Shown piece after piece: positions 33,553 to 42,048 of a DNA stretch of 64,000 nucleotides. The DNA is from VRUE01 sp963817905 (GTDB lineage Bacteria > Actinomycetota > Thermoleophilia > Solirubrobacterales > 70-9): assembly GCA_963817905.1 (NCBI GenBank), contig CAWFPS010000003.1, positions 372,001 through 436,000 of the forward strand. Reading direction: 5' to 3'. A program made the translations under genes and the position numbers. A model generated the notes under the pieces. The model saw only the letters and a program-made list of their open reading frames with translations. It had not been told where the DNA came from and did no database searches. How positions within the stretch are numbered: position 1 is the stretch's first letter; each line of letters opens with the position of its first letter.

Positions 33553-33705
33553 TGAGCGGAAGGTGGATGCGCCTCTCCGTGAATTGATGTCGCACGCGCT
33601 TCGCGCTTAGCGACGATTTTGGTGCGCGCCTGCGGCGCGCGATGGCCGGATTGCATTTCCGCCGCTTCGCGACATTCCCGGAGAGGCGCATCCACCTTCC
33701 GCTCA
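33553..33705 (+). repeat. palindromic element B1
   Basis: Arms of 27 bp, perfectly inverted, at 33553-33579 (starting TGAGCGGAAGGTGGATGCG) and 33679-33705 enclose a core of about 99 bp. The core begins GAATTGATGTCGCACGCGC, ends CGCTTCGCGACATTC and contains small hairpins. It lies in the 484-bp gap after the PBP gene. The core is shared with element B2 in reverse orientation, but the arms are unrelated to those of B2. The spacer between them (33706-33812) shows nothing recognisable. Confidence 0.85.
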
Positions 33706-33812
33706 ACGCACTCAAGCTATGGAGCCTGGCTCCAAGCGCGCACTCTTCAGCCTGGGTGGCCTGGCACTCCTCGCGGCTTCCTGCGCAGCTTCGAGTGCTT
33801 CGAGACGAGTGA

Positions 33813-33966
33813 GAGGGGTCTGGCCGGTCTCTGGGCGAATGTCGCGAAGCGGCGGAAATGCAATCCGGTGTTTGCGCGGCGATAGCCGCGCTCTTCATTC
33901 GTCGCTAAGCGCACGCGGAGCGTGCGCGTGCGACATCAATTCGCCCAGAGACCGGCCAGACCCCTC
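33813..33966 (-). repeat. palindromic element B2 (core inverted relative to B1)
   Basis: Perfect 28-bp arms at 33813-33840 (starting GAGGGGTCTGGCCGGTCTC) and 33939-33966 enclose about 98 bp. Read on the minus strand, the core starts GAATTGATGTCGCACGCGC and ends CGGATTGCATTTCCGCCGC plus TTCGCGACATTC, like B1. It ends 10 bases from the stop of the minus-strand lipoprotein gene. Thus B1 and B2 each face the same way as the gene whose 3' end they follow. Confidence 0.85.
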
Positions 33967-33976
33967 CCGCTTGGCG

Positions 33977-34525
33977 CTAGAGATCCAGCGTTACTTCTGC
34001 TGGGCCGTCGGGCCCGGGAATGTGGAGCGTCAGGGGGCGGTTCTCGGAGGCGGTGGAGGGGAGTTCGAAGAGGACTAGGGAGCCCTCGATCGGGCCCTGT
34101 TGGGGGGTGGAGTCGGGGTCCGGGATCGGTTCTTGGGATTCGACCTTGCCGCCGAAGGGGAAGGCGTAGAGGCTTTTGGAGGGGATCGCGTCGAAGGTCT
34201 GCTTGTCGGCGTCGGTGATCGTCGCCGAGCTGGCGAGCCTCTGCGTCTGTTCGCTCTTGTTCTGGACTTCGAGAAAGACGCCGAAGTAGGCCGACCCTTT
34301 TTCCGCTTGCGGCTGGCCGACCAGGTACGCCGAGTCCTCGTTGTCGTTGGAGTTGAGGAAGCGCGAGAAGATCACCTGGTACTTGAGTTCGCCGAGCTTT
34401 ACGGCCTCGCCCTCGACCACGTCCTTGGAGTCGCTCGAGTAACCGCAGGCAGAGACGGTCAGCGAAAGCACGACCAGCGCCAGGGCGGCGAGCAGGGGCG
34501 CGGCGAGTCGGGTGCGGCGGGGCAT
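33977..34525 (-). CDS. putative lipoprotein, DUF4352-like
   Basis: A 182-residue protein with a lipoprotein signal (LLAALALVVLSLTVSAC, lipid Cys near 27). A beta-rich domain follows with AYFGVFLEVQNKSEQTQRLA and a C-terminal strand region, resembling the immunoglobulin-like DUF4352 fold of secreted actinobacterial lipoproteins. Function unknown. It is convergent with the PBP gene across the palindromic pair. Confidence 0.75.
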   Translation of the reverse strand: MPRRTRLAAPLLAALALVVLSLTVSACGYSSDSKDVVEGEAVKLGELKYQVIFSRFLNSNDNEDSAYLVGQPQAEKGSAYFGVFLEVQNKSEQTQRLASSATITDADKQTFDAIPSKSLYAFPFGGKVESQEPIPDPDSTPQQGPIEGSLVLFELPSTASENRPLTLHIPGPDGPAEVTLDL

Positions 34526-34611
34526 CGGCGGCGAGAGCCTATCGGAGCCCCGAACGGAATGATCGCGAGTCCGGGGAGGTCGATGACCAAGCGGGACGGT
34601 CTTGAGACGCG

Positions 34612-34636
34612 GACCGCGTAGCAGCGCTACGTGGTC
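34612..34636. terminator. short hairpin in 192-bp gap
   Basis: GACCGCGTAG (34612-34621) pairs with CTACGTGGTC (34627-34636) at 9 of 10 positions around a 5-base loop. It lies about 80 bases past the stop of the minus-strand SRPBCC gene and may be its terminator. Nothing else is recognisable in 34526-34717. Confidence 0.35.
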
Positions 34637-34717
34637 AGCGGCGAGGGCCGTATCCGCGCAGCGTCATTCGGCCTCATCCGGGCCGCGAGCATTCCGAGAG
34701 GGGCGACAAGACCCGGC

Positions 34718-35236
34718 TCAGGGAATACCGGTCGCGTGGGGGTTGCCCCCGGCGACCGCGAGCGGGCGCCGGTCGAGCCGACCCGACTCGAGCTGCTCGC
34801 GCAGCCGGCGCAATGCCTCGCGCCAGCGCCGCTCATAGGGAATCGAGGCCCCGGAGAGCACCTCGAGGCCGCGATCGACCGGGTTCGTGGGCTCGGTCCA
34901 GTAGGAGACACGCACCTTGGTCAGCGCTCCCGGGCCCTCGGTCAGCTCCCACAGCGTGGTCGAGGCAATCCGGTTGGCCCGACCGCCGCGGCCGTGCTCG
35001 ATCAGGCGGTACGGCCCGTCCAGCCCGGCGATCGTCGTGTCCATCCAGACCCGCCGCGGCCAGACGGCGAAGCGGAACCGTGCCCCGGCGCCGACCCCGG
35101 TCGGCTCGATCCGGGTCAGGTGGAAATCGGTGAGGAAGTGATCGGTGAAGGCGGGCCGCAGCGAGAGGTCGGATATCGCCTCGAAGGCCCGCTGTCGCGG
35201 CACGTCAATCTCGATCTCGGCGCTGACGGGTCCCAT
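34718..35236 (-). CDS. SRPBCC-family protein
   Basis: A 172-residue protein with the START/polyketide-cyclase-like SRPBCC fold: IEIDVPRQRAFEAISDLSLR at the start, a central beta sheet (GAGARFRFAVWPRRVWMDTT) and the C-terminal long helix (YERRWREALRRLREQLESG). These proteins have a hydrophobic cavity for lipids or other ligands. No specific role can be given. It is divergent from the FHA gene. Confidence 0.8.
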   Translation of the reverse strand: MGPVSAEIEIDVPRQRAFEAISDLSLRPAFTDHFLTDFHLTRIEPTGVGAGARFRFAVWPRRVWMDTTIAGLDGPYRLIEHGRGGRANRIASTTLWELTEGPGALTKVRVSYWTEPTNPVDRGLEVLSGASIPYERRWREALRRLREQLESGRLDRRPLAVAGGNPHATGIP

Positions 35237-35355
35237 CGCGGCGCGATTCTATGCGGGCGCCGGTTTCGCGGGCGCCATCTGCGGGAAACCCCCGATGTGG
35301 CGCCTCGAACAGCCGTCTAGCATCCCGCCTGGAGGCGCCGGGAAAGGAGAACACC

Positions 35356-35925
35356 ATCGCCACTGTTACCAGTCCCGGTAGCAAGGTAGACAGCTTGACC
35401 GCAGGCACCGTCCCCGGCTCGGGAACGTTTTTCTGCGCATCCTGCAGCTCGCAACTCTCGTTGCGTGAGAACGACCAACTGCCCGACTGCCCGCGCTGCG
35501 GTGCAGGCGAGTTCCGCCGGGACTCGATCTTCGAGGCGATGCAGGATCACCCCCAGACCGCCGAGCTGGCGATTCCCGACGCCCTCGCGATGCCCGGTTG
35601 GCTGCCGACCGCACGGGAGATGCTGCCGGGGCCGGGTCGCTATGTCGCCTTCCGCGACGAGGTCGGCGGAATCGAGATCTTCCCGATCGCCCAGGGTTGG
35701 ACGCGGATCGGCCGCAGCGCCACCGCCGACATCCGCCTCGACGACCCCAGTGTCTCCCGCCGCCACGCCCTGATCGTCTCCGAGCAGCCCGACTCGCTGC
35801 GCGTCCTCGACGACCGCAGCCTCAACGGCGTCTTCCTCAACGGCGAGTTCGTCGAGTGGGGTCGCTTCGGCGATGGCGACGAACTGGCGATCGGCCGCTA
35901 CCGCCTCTTCGCCCTCGAGCGCTGA
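35356..35925 (+). CDS. zinc-ribbon FHA-domain protein, possible ATC start
   Basis: About 189 residues. An N-terminal zinc ribbon (FFCASCSSQL then DCPRCGAGEF) is followed by a linker and a C-terminal FHA domain with TRIGRSATADIRLDDPSVSR, RHALIV and SLNGVFLNGEF, the phosphothreonine-binding loops. It would read Ser/Thr-kinase signalling. No ATG or GTG is well placed: an AAGGAG site ends 6 bases before an ATC at 35356, giving IATVTSPGSKVDSLTAGT. A TTG further in (35395) and an ATG at 35251, lying in the divergent promoter region, are alternatives. The start is unsettled; the domains are clear. Confidence 0.85.
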   Translation: MATVTSPGSKVDSLTAGTVPGSGTFFCASCSSQLSLRENDQLPDCPRCGAGEFRRDSIFEAMQDHPQTAELAIPDALAMPGWLPTAREMLPGPGRYVAFRDEVGGIEIFPIAQGWTRIGRSATADIRLDDPSVSRRHALIVSEQPDSLRVLDDRSLNGVFLNGEFVEWGRFGDGDELAIGRYRLFALER

Positions 35926-36022
35926 GCGTTCGTTGAAAGATTTGCCCGGGTCCTAGGTCCGGCAACCCTGCAACGAAGTTCTCTGCGGAAATTCCGGCCT
36001 ATCCGGTCCATAGCATGGGCGT

Positions 36023-36415
36023 GTGGAATCCACTCCCGAACCACCCGAGGTTGCGGCCGAGCGCGCCCGCGAACGCCTTCACGCCGAGATACAGCGAGTC
36101 CGCAGCGGCGTCGAGGAGATGCTCGCCGAGCAGGAGAACGGCATCGACGAGACCGACCTGCGCCGCGAACTCGACGCGATCCGCGACGAGACCAGCTTCC
36201 TGTTCAAGCGCCGGATCAAGAAGTCCGAGAAGCGCCTCAACAAGCGGATAAACAAGGTCAGCGACCGCACCGACGCGCTGGAAGCACGCCTGGACACGGT
36301 CGAGCAGGAGCGCAAGTACGCCGAGTGGCGCATCCACACCAGCAACGAGCAAATGCTCGACGGGCTGCTGCAGGAGATGCGGGCGATTGCGGATTTGTTG
36401 ACCGGGACCCGGTAG
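36023..36415 (+). CDS. coiled-coil protein, unknown function
   Basis: A 130-residue highly charged protein read from a GTG at 36023. Almost its whole length is predicted helix with heptad patterns (ERARERLHAEIQRVRSGVEE and KKSEKRLNKRINKVSDRTDA), without a signal or membrane segment. Function unknown. Its TAG stop (36413-36415) lies inside the left arm of palindromic element C1. Confidence 0.7.
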   Translation: MESTPEPPEVAAERARERLHAEIQRVRSGVEEMLAEQENGIDETDLRRELDAIRDETSFLFKRRIKKSEKRLNKRINKVSDRTDALEARLDTVEQERKYAEWRIHTSNEQMLDGLLQEMRAIADLLTGTR

Positions 36416-36518
36416 ACGGGCGGGTGCCCCTCCGGCGGAACCCGCTGCCCGTACGAGTTGGGCTGGCCCGTCGTTTTTTCAGCTCACAAGTTCCTCTGGA
36501 GGGGCACCCGCCCGTCTA
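36413..36518 (+). repeat. palindromic element C1
   Basis: Perfect 21-bp arms at 36413-36433 (starting TAGACGGGCGGGTGCCCC) and 36498-36518 enclose a 64-bp core with GGAACCCGCTGCCCGTAC near its left end and TTCAGCTCACAAGTTCC near its right end. The left arm includes the stop codon of the coiled-coil gene. The core matches that of C2 in opposite orientation, while the arms differ. It is part of the 338-bp gap before gltB; the spacer 36519-36637 has no other recognisable feature. Confidence 0.85.
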
Positions 36519-36637
36519 TCAAGCCCGGCCGACGACCCGCGAATCGCTTCTGAGGCAGTGACCTTCCGCCCGTCCAGCAACCATCGATCGAGACCCTTGC
36601 CCTAGGACCGGGAGACACCTCATCCGAGCGTCCCGTC

Positions 36638-36744
36638 GGGGAGGGGCGGTGCCCCCTCTGACGGAACTTGTGAGCTGAAGTACGGCCGATACCTCCATCA
36701 AGTACGGGCAGCGGGTTCCGACGGAGGGGGCACTGGCCCTCCCC
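36638..36744 (-). repeat. palindromic element C2 (core inverted relative to C1)
   Basis: Arms at 36638-36660 and 36722-36744 pair at 20 of 23 positions. Read on the minus strand, the 61-bp core begins GGAACCCGCTGCCCGTAC and ends TTCAGCTCACAAGTTCC, as in C1, with a different middle. The core ends GGAAC/GTTCC extend the stem. It lies 9 bases from the gltB stop, on the gltB side of the gap. Confidence 0.8.
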
Positions 36745-36753
36745 TGCTCGGCC

Positions 36754-39700
36754 CTACTCAGTGGAAATGCTCGGATCGGCCTGCACCCTGTGCGGCACGA
36801 CCATCATGAAGTTGTCTGCAGCCTCTGAGGCCAGGCCGAGGACGCGGTCGGCCTCGTCGCCCTGGCCAGTGGCCCGCAGTTCGGTCGCGTAGCCGCCGAG
36901 CAGGTCGTCGACGTCGAGCAGGCCCTCGGCGTCGAGCTCTTTCAGCTCGACCTTGGCGCCCTCGCCCAGCCGCCGCAGGATCGCCTCGCGGTCGATGCCG
37001 AAGGCGTTGTGGCGAACGTAGACGCGGCCGCCGGTCATGCCAGCGCAGGCCCAGGGGCCAAGGTCGCCGAGGACGATCGCCCGTCCCGAGGTCATGTACT
37101 CGAAGGCGAAGCCCTTGGCGTTGGCGCGGTCGACCATGCAGCCGCGACTGTCGTCGATCGCCTCTGCGGGTTCGCCTGCCAGCACCACATCGGCACCCGA
37201 GAGGCGGATGCAGAAGCGCGAGTCGGCCGAGCCCTGGACGAAGAGGCGACCGCGCTGGGCCCCGTAGGCAAAGGACTTGCCGACCGAGCCGTTGACCCGC
37301 TGGCCCTTGGCACCCTTGCCCTTGAGCACGGCAATCGAGCCGCCCAGCATCGTCTTGCCGACGCCGTCCTGGGCGCCTCCCTCGATCCGGATCGCGACCC
37401 CGTAGGAGTTGAAAGCGCCGAGGCCCTGGCCGGCGACCGAGCCACCGTTGAACTCGAGGCTGGCGAGCACGTCGTCGTTGGACTCCGGCCCGCCATCGAA
37501 GATGCGCGAGCGGGCGATCGCACCGGAGAGCTCGGAGCCGAGCACGCGGTCGTTGGCGTCGGTGGCGCGGGGGAACTCGTTGCGGATCGTCCGCCCCGGG
37601 CAGATGTCGCCGGCCAGCGATCCGATCTGGGCCGAGGCCTGCTTGGCCTCCATCCGGATCGGCCGGGCGACGACCATGCCCGCCTCGGCGCGCTCCTCCT
37701 CTTCGGCGACCGGCAGGTCGATCGGCTCGAGGTCGAGAAACTCCTCCAGCGGAGTGATCAGCGGGGCCAGATCGACGGCCTCGGCGTGGGAGACCTGTTC
37801 GAGCAGGTCGTAGCGGCCGACCAGGTCCTGGGCGCGCTCGTAGCCGAGTGAGGCGACGACCTGCTTGACCTCCTCGCCCATCGCCGAGAAGAAGCGGGCG
37901 CAGCTCTCGGCCGCCGTGTCGATCTCCTGCGGCGTGAACTTCTTCAGGCCGTGCTCCTGGGCCTGCTCGACGGTCTCGATCTGGGTCGCGATGCCGACGT
38001 GACAGGTGTCGAGCTGGCAGCCGCGGCAGATCGTGCAGCCGAGGCTGACCATCGCCAGGGTGCCGAAGCCGACCCGGTTGGCACCGAGGCAGTGCAGCTT
38101 GACGACGTCGTGACCGTGGCGGTAGCCGCCGTCGGCCCAGATCTCGACCCGGTTGCGGATGCCGGCCTCCATCAAGGCCCGGTGCACGGCGCGGGTGCCG
38201 ATGTCCGACGGCAGGCCGACGTGGCGCAACGCGTGCTGGCGGGCGGCGCCGGTGCCGCCCTCGAAGCCCGAGAGGGTGATGATGTCGGCGCCCGCCTTGG
38301 CAATGCCGAGGCCGATCGTGCCGATGTTCGGCACGACCGGCACCTTGACCGAGACGCGCACGTCGGGGTTGACCGTCTTCAGCTCGTCGATCAGCTCGGC
38401 GAGATCCTCGATCGAGTAGAGGTCGTGGTTGTTCGAGGGCGAGATCAGGTCGGTGCCCGGCGCCGCGTTACGCGCCGCGGCGACCTTTTCGGAGACCTTC
38501 TTGCCGGGCAGGTGGCCGCCCTCGCCGGGCTTGGCGCCCTGGCCGATCTTGATCTCGGCCAGATAGGAGGAGTTGAGCATCTCCGCGGAGACGCCGAAGC
38601 GCCCCGAGGCGACCTGCTGGCCGCGCCACTTGCGGTAGTGCCCGTACATGTCGCGGATCTCGCCGCCCTCGCCGTTGACGCAGAGCACGTTGATCGCCTT
38701 CGCCGCCTCGGCGTAGGCGCGGAAGGCCGGCTCGGACTGCGAGCCGAAGCTCATCGAGGAGATCACCACGGGGTAGTCGTGGTGACCGACGCCGGCATCG
38801 ACCGTGGCCGGGTCGACCGGCTCGCGGTCGCCCTTGAGAGCCATGATGTGGCGCATCGAGATCGGGCTCTGCTCCTCCAGGTCGCGGACCTTCTGCGAGT
38901 ACTCCTCGTAGGAGCCGCTGCCGTTGGCGGTGGCGATCGCGGCCTTGTAGACCTTGGGGTAGAAGCGGAACGTCTTCGCCGGTTTGGCCTCTTCGTCGCC
39001 GGCGAGGATGCGGGCGCGCTCGTTGGTGTCCTCGTCGAGAGTGGCGAAGCCGACGCCGCCGCGCTCGGAGGCGGCGAAGGCCTCGGTCATGAAGATCTCG
39101 GCCAGCTCCGGTTTGACCCCAATTGAGGAGAACTGACGGGCGTAGCCGCGCACCTCGTGGATCCCGATCGTCGAGATCACTTTCTCCATCCCCTTGGTGA
39201 GCGCGTCGCAGAGGTTGGAGACGTCGTTCTCGTAGTCCTCGACGCAGACCACTTCGACCATCGTGTACGGACAGACGCCGTTGGCGCCGAGGCCGAGGGC
39301 CAGCATCGTGTCGTGGACGTTGCGGATCGCCGCCGAGCGCAGGACGATGCCGCAGCGTCGGCGCAGGTTCTCCTCGCCCGGCTCGACCCGGAAGCCCTTC
39401 AGCGCCTGGTCGACGGCCGAGGTGGCGAGGTGCGGGTCGAGGTAGCGACGGACGGCGTCATAGACGGTGCGGTCGGTGAGCACGAGCAGCTCGGCGCCGT
39501 CGCGGACTTTCTTCACCGCCTCCTGCTTGATTCGCTCGATCGCGCCGTGCGTCGTCTCGGACTCCAGCAGGGAGATGTCGACCACGTCGGCGCGGCCGCG
39601 GAACTCCTCCCAGAGGTCCTCGAGCAAGTAGGTGCGGTGCTGGTGGGCGATCCGCCGGTAGGTCTTGTCGGAGAGCGGCGCCAAGCCGTGGTGGCCGCCG

Positions 39701-41391
39701 AGGATGACCGGAAAGGCAGCCTCGACCGTGCCCGTGTCCACGTCGGCGGCGTCGATCGAGGGGCGGCGGCCATAGATGGTGCGGGTCGAGAAGTGCTCCA
39801 TCTCGCGTTCGCGGTCGATCGCCGGGTTGGTGACGACGGCGACCGTCTCCTTGAAGTAGTCGGCGAGGTTCTGGCGCTCGGGCGAGAGCGCCGCCAGCGG
39901 GCCGTCGTAGCCCAGCGAGCCGACCGGCTCGGAGCCGTTGGAGGCCATCTGCTGGACCAGTTTGACGTCGTCGCGCTGCCAGCCGAAGCCGGCCAGGACC
40001 CGGTCGACGACCTTGACCGGCTCCTCGGGCCCGGCGTCGGAGTAGCCCGGCACCTCCTCGCCCTCGAGCGGACCGCCAGTCTCCAGGGCGCGGTCGTAGG
40101 AGGCGGCGTCCGCGGCGCCGTTTCGCGCCAGCCAGCTCTTGCGGACAATGCGCAGCATCTCGTCGTGGGCGTGCAGGGTCGAGCGCTTGCGCTCGCGGTC
40201 GATCGTCACCAGGGCCTTCTCGCCGGGGGCGAGCGGCTTGGGCTCGGCGGTCATCGAGCTGACCGGGACGACGCCCGGCTCGGAGCTGAAGACGAAGTCC
40301 TCGGTCGTCTCGACCTGCCAGAGCGGGCGCAGGCCGAGCGCGTCGGAGGAGAAGACGCATTCGCCGGCGTGGCGGGCAATCAGCGCCACCGGGCCCTGCG
40401 CGAAGGGGCCCATCGCCTGGTGCAGGTACATGTAGAAGCTGTGCAGCTCCTCCGGCATGTGGCGGATCTCCTCGACGATCAGCGGCACCACCATCTCCAT
40501 CGCCTCGGCGAGGCTGAGCCCGTCGCGGTTGACCAGGGTGTTGATCGTGCGGTTGAGGTCCTGCGAGTCCGAGGAGCCCGGCCGGATCGGCACGCCGAGC
40601 ATTTTCGCCTCCTGGCGCAGCTGGGCGATCGTGTTGATCTCGCCGTTGTGGCCGAGCACCGAGAAGGGCTGCACGCGCTTGAAGGAGGGCCAGGTGTTGG
40701 TCGAGTAGCGGTTGTGGCCGAAGCAGCCGATCGTCTCGAAGCGCTCGTCGCCCAGGTCGGGGTAGTACTCGCCGAGCACCTTGGGCGCGCCCATCACCTT
40801 GTAGACGCAGGTCGTCGCCGAGAAGGAGGGGACGTGGACGTCGAGCCGCTGCTCGAGCTCGATCAGCAGGTCGAAGAGAACCCGGTCGCGGCGCGAGGCG
40901 TCGGCGACCAGGCCGGCGAGCTGCCAGAAGTGCGGCTCCTCCTCGCGCGCGGTCGGGCCGAGGGCGGGAGAGTCGACCACGCCGATCCGCTCGGCGAGGA
41001 TGCGGAAGCCGCCCTCGCGCAGCAGCTCGCGGGCGTCGTGCTGGATCCGCTCGAGGTCCTGGGAGCGCTCGACGAAGATGTGGGCGACGGCGAAAGCGTC
41101 GTCGAGGGTGAGCGAGGGGTCATGGCCGCCGGAGCGGACCTCCTCGGCCCAGATCTTGCGCGGCAGGTCGAGCAGCAGCCCGCAGCCGTCACCCTCGCCG
41201 TCGACGTTGCCGGCCCGGTGGAGCATCTTCTGCAGCGCCGGGATCGCCAGTGCGATCGGCGCGTGGCTCGGCGTCGCGTCCTTGCGGACGGAGGCATAGA
41301 TCGCACAGGCATCCTTGTCCTCGACGCTGGGCGGCGAGACAAGCGGCCTGTAGGGGCGCTCTGGCGAGTAGCGGACTGGACGAGCAGACAA
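36754..41391 (-). CDS. gltB: glutamate synthase large subunit
   Basis: A 1545-residue GltB, making glutamate from glutamine and 2-oxoglutarate. Domains in order: class II glutaminase (catalytic Cys29 in DKDACAIYASV, exposed after propeptide removal), central domain, FMN-binding synthase barrel (ISPSNNHDLYSIEDLAEL and SGFEGGTGAARQHALRH), 3Fe-4S site (CTICRGCQLDTC) and the C-terminal beta-helix. I chose the TTG at 41391, preceded by GGGAGG; the frame is open further upstream without a better site. No gltD is adjacent, so the small subunit is elsewhere or an alternative donor is used. Confidence 0.96.
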   Translation of the reverse strand: MSARPVRYSPERPYRPLVSPPSVEDKDACAIYASVRKDATPSHAPIALAIPALQKMLHRAGNVDGEGDGCGLLLDLPRKIWAEEVRSGGHDPSLTLDDAFAVAHIFVERSQDLERIQHDARELLREGGFRILAERIGVVDSPALGPTAREEEPHFWQLAGLVADASRRDRVLFDLLIELEQRLDVHVPSFSATTCVYKVMGAPKVLGEYYPDLGDERFETIGCFGHNRYSTNTWPSFKRVQPFSVLGHNGEINTIAQLRQEAKMLGVPIRPGSSDSQDLNRTINTLVNRDGLSLAEAMEMVVPLIVEEIRHMPEELHSFYMYLHQAMGPFAQGPVALIARHAGECVFSSDALGLRPLWQVETTEDFVFSSEPGVVPVSSMTAEPKPLAPGEKALVTIDRERKRSTLHAHDEMLRIVRKSWLARNGAADAASYDRALETGGPLEGEEVPGYSDAGPEEPVKVVDRVLAGFGWQRDDVKLVQQMASNGSEPVGSLGYDGPLAALSPERQNLADYFKETVAVVTNPAIDREREMEHFSTRTIYGRRPSIDAADVDTGTVEAAFPVILGGHHGLAPLSDKTYRRIAHQHRTYLLEDLWEEFRGRADVVDISLLESETTHGAIERIKQEAVKKVRDGAELLVLTDRTVYDAVRRYLDPHLATSAVDQALKGFRVEPGEENLRRRCGIVLRSAAIRNVHDTMLALGLGANGVCPYTMVEVVCVEDYENDVSNLCDALTKGMEKVISTIGIHEVRGYARQFSSIGVKPELAEIFMTEAFAASERGGVGFATLDEDTNERARILAGDEEAKPAKTFRFYPKVYKAAIATANGSGSYEEYSQKVRDLEEQSPISMRHIMALKGDREPVDPATVDAGVGHHDYPVVISSMSFGSQSEPAFRAYAEAAKAINVLCVNGEGGEIRDMYGHYRKWRGQQVASGRFGVSAEMLNSSYLAEIKIGQGAKPGEGGHLPGKKVSEKVAAARNAAPGTDLISPSNNHDLYSIEDLAELIDELKTVNPDVRVSVKVPVVPNIGTIGLGIAKAGADIITLSGFEGGTGAARQHALRHVGLPSDIGTRAVHRALMEAGIRNRVEIWADGGYRHGHDVVKLHCLGANRVGFGTLAMVSLGCTICRGCQLDTCHVGIATQIETVEQAQEHGLKKFTPQEIDTAAESCARFFSAMGEEVKQVVASLGYERAQDLVGRYDLLEQVSHAEAVDLAPLITPLEEFLDLEPIDLPVAEEEERAEAGMVVARPIRMEAKQASAQIGSLAGDICPGRTIRNEFPRATDANDRVLGSELSGAIARSRIFDGGPESNDDVLASLEFNGGSVAGQGLGAFNSYGVAIRIEGGAQDGVGKTMLGGSIAVLKGKGAKGQRVNGSVGKSFAYGAQRGRLFVQGSADSRFCIRLSGADVVLAGEPAEAIDDSRGCMVDRANAKGFAFEYMTSGRAIVLGDLGPWACAGMTGGRVYVRHNAFGIDREAILRRLGEGAKVELKELDAEGLLDVDDLLGGYATELRATGQGDEADRVLGLASEAADNFMMVVPHRVQADPSISTE

Positions 41392-41453
41392 GCTGACCTC
41401 CCGGGTTCCGCGCCTTCTTCGAGCGGGCGCGCGACGGGTTGACAAGTCGGAGA

Positions 41454-41459
41454 ATTATA
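41454..41459 (-). promoter_or_regulatory. gltB -10 box
   Basis: A perfect TATAAT on the minus strand (41459-41454), 62 bases before the gltB TTG. The -35 is weak (a TTTCGATC region 16-17 bases upstream). The remaining 41460-41595 gap has an imperfect inverted repeat (GCATCGACTT and AAGTTGATGC) downstream of the cupin gene. Confidence 0.45.
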
Positions 41460-41595
41460 GGGGGGTCGGAGCCTTGATCGAAAGGAATCTCCGCATTCCC
41501 GCAAATAGCGCCAAAAACCAGCACCCCCTCGCCGAACTGCATCGACTTCTCCGCCTGCCGGCCCTAAAAGTTGATGCAAGTCGAGGGGCGAGCGG

Positions 41596-41970
41596 TTAGG
41601 CCCAGGACATCGGCTCGTAGCCGCCCTCGGGCTGGACGCCGATCAGCATCGCGGTGACCTTGGCGCCGGAGCGGTTGAGGATCGTGCGGGTGGCGGGCGG
41701 CTCGATCGAGGCGAAGGTCCCGGCGGGCGCCGCGTAGTCCTCCCCGTCGATCCGCAGGACCGCGTCCCCTTCGAGGATCGCGTAGAGCTCGACCTGGCCG
41801 CTGCCGGACTCGTCGTGCTCGGGAATCTGCCCCCCGGGCTCGATTTCGACCAGGTTGAAGCCGAATGCCGAGGTCCCCAACGCCTTGCGCGCCAGCCGCC
41901 AGGTCGAGTCCCCCGACCCCTCCATCGACTCGAACTCGTCGCGGTGCTTGATCGTGTAGCCGTCAGCCAT
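41596..41970 (-). CDS. cupin-domain protein
   Basis: A 124-residue single-domain cupin. Motif 1 is visible in GGQIPEHDESGSGQVELYAI (His and Glu metal ligands, with one His replaced) and motif 2 in APAGTFASIEPPATRTILN, where the usual final His is replaced. Metal binding is therefore doubtful and the role unknown. It is upstream of gltB on the same strand but separated by about 200 bp and a promoter. Confidence 0.85.
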   Translation of the reverse strand: MADGYTIKHRDEFESMEGSGDSTWRLARKALGTSAFGFNLVEIEPGGQIPEHDESGSGQVELYAILEGDAVLRIDGEDYAAPAGTFASIEPPATRTILNRSGAKVTAMLIGVQPEGGYEPMSWA

Positions 41971-41992
41971 CTCCCTCCGACCATACCCGACC

Positions 41993-42041
41993 GCCGATGG
42001 GCCGATACGTCAAGGCAGGCTTGCCGTATCGGCCCATCGGC
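41993..42041. repeat. hairpin repeat D1
   Basis: GCCGATGGGCCGATACG (41993-42009) and its exact reverse complement (42025-42041) form a 17-bp stem, extended by CAAG/CTTG around the loop GCAGG. It is 7 bases beyond the thrB stop. A close copy (D2) lies at 49521 after another minus-strand gene. Probably a REP-like element or shared terminator type. Confidence 0.8.
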
Positions 42042-42048
42042 CAGGCGG

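Noticed and set aside
33619..33885. Open frame of 88 codons through the B1-B2 region
   Set aside because: It is made from palindromic repeat sequence; its similarity to other frames here comes from the repeat, not from a protein.
33493..36753. CRISPR array from the repeated sequences at 33.5-36.7 kb
   Set aside because: The repeats are few, inverted, long and not regularly spaced, and no cas gene is in the window.
39157..41442. 761-codon open frame antisense to gltB
   Set aside because: Rich in Val, Asp, Arg and His with no motifs, as expected of antisense frames in high-GC genes.
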